Shown in pieces: positions 63,690-64,000 of a stretch of DNA of 64,000 nt (position 1 is the stretch's first letter; every line of letters begins with the position of its first letter). A program made the translations under genes and the position numbers. The notes under the pieces were generated by a model, which had not been told where the DNA came from, made no database searches, and worked only from the letters and a program-made list of their open reading frames with translations. This DNA comes from Planctomycetaceae bacterium (GTDB lineage Bacteria > Planctomycetota > Planctomycetia > Pirellulales > Thermoguttaceae). Where the stretch lies: the NCBI GenBank assembly GCA_012719125.1, contig JAAYAY010000040.1:1-64000 (forward strand), read 5' to 3'.

Positions 63690-63788
63690 ATGATGACACC
63701 CGAAATGCTCATGTTCCTCGGAACCGTGCTTGCTGCCGCCATTTCCATCGAGTTCCTCCGCCCCCTCCGGCAAACCAGCCCCTTCTAG
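63690..63788 (+). CDS. Possible 32-residue single-helix membrane peptide
   Basis: ATG 63690 is preceded by a near-perfect GGAGG at 8 nt spacing, rare in non-coding sequence. The 32 residues form one hydrophobic helix (MLMFLGTVLAAAISIEFL) with a basic, polar tail. The stop lies inside the tail of the 97-bp hairpin unit. It resembles the many small membrane proteins missed by annotation, but nothing beyond the start signal and hydrophobicity supports it. Confidence 0.4.
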   Translation: MMTPEMLMFLGTVLAAAISIEFLRPLRQTSPF

Positions 63789-63883
63789 CCCGGATTATTC
63801 ATGGGTGGCACGCTCAGAGCGTAGCGATGAGCGTGGATGCTCAGGTCACCACGCCCATCGCTGCGCTCTGAGCTTGCCACCCA
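63787..63883 (+). repeat. 97-bp hairpin unit, copy 2
   Basis: Arms 63802-63836 and 63849-63883 with a 12-nt loop and a 15-nt tail (63787-63801). It equals copy 1 (55949-56045) read on the other strand, including loop and tail, with only a few mismatches. The last 117 bp of the window after it show nothing I can name. Confidence 0.85.
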
Positions 63884-64000
63884 ATACATAGTGCCTCTGG
63901 GGAACATGGCATCGGGTTGGTGTGGTCTGGAAGGTTCTGTTACCGCCAGATCGCGCGATCACGAGGAGTGGCCGCCGGCCGGTTCGTCTGTTAATCTGGA

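Noticed and set aside
63802-63836. TGGCACG inside the 97-bp hairpin unit as a sigma-54 promoter
   Set aside because: No TTGCW at the required distance; the word belongs to the palindrome.

Overview
The window reads as a chromosomal piece of a member of the Planctomycetota, most likely a Pirellulales-type organism (inference from gene content, not from a marker gene). Signs are three Tat-exported Gfo/Idh/MocA oxidoreductases, a sulfatase, a ceramidase-like enzyme, ThuA and WbsX domain proteins, a very large PcRGLX-type polysaccharide lyase, planctomycete-style leucine-rich repeats, a bacterial topoisomerase VI, G+C-rich coding sequence, and many palindromic intergenic repeats. I found no rRNA, tRNA, CRISPR array, complete insertion sequence or prophage.

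Layout. 1-3020 is a repeat-rich stretch with no gene I can support. It is pyrimidine-rich on the + strand up to about 2150 and purine-rich after that, with a large imperfect palindrome at the switch. 3021-9585 holds a membrane LRR protein, then a polyol/uronate-type dehydrogenase convergent with a three-gene ribose-type ABC importer. 9981-15588 holds three exported proteins: ceramidase-like, a pyruvyl-transferase domain protein and a WbsX/GH99-like protein. 15653-21085 is mostly housekeeping: a Trm112-like protein, HIT, rhomboid, FabH, PepF and an orphan antitoxin-like protein. 21241-28365 is a minus-strand block with an oxidoreductase and five glycan genes (four glycosyltransferases and an FkbM methyltransferase).

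28950-38229 is the metabolic highlight. After EfpL, a UroD/MtaA-like protein and a Uma2 nuclease-like protein come five plus-strand genes: a 2-hydroxyacyl-CoA dehydratase/benzoyl-CoA reductase-type iron-sulfur protein, its ATP-driven activator, a metallo-beta-lactamase-fold hydrolase, a thiolase, and a fusion of 3-hydroxyacyl-CoA dehydrogenase and enoyl-CoA hydratase. The set looks like a complete but unassigned pathway that reductively activates a CoA thioester and then degrades it by beta-oxidation chemistry.

38258-44090 carries a sulfatase and a 1,365-residue multidomain lyase. 44044-48697 looks like a stress locus: an HtrA protease gene followed by three small uncharacterised genes on the minus strand, and two Hsp20 genes on the plus strand behind a textbook sigma-54 promoter with two tandem 22-bp repeats just upstream. 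48883-55936 is carbohydrate catabolism (ThuA, GH38-like and Gfo/Idh/MocA in one minus-strand operon; another Gfo/Idh/MocA coupled to hpt). 56103-63248 holds an isomerase, SppA, an FmdB-type zinc ribbon, NnrE and the two subunits of an archaeal-type DNA topoisomerase VI.

Across the window at least six families of intergenic palindromes or repeats occur. One element is inserted inside another with what looks like a target duplication. A 97-bp hairpin unit occurs twice in inverted orientation about 7.7 kb apart.
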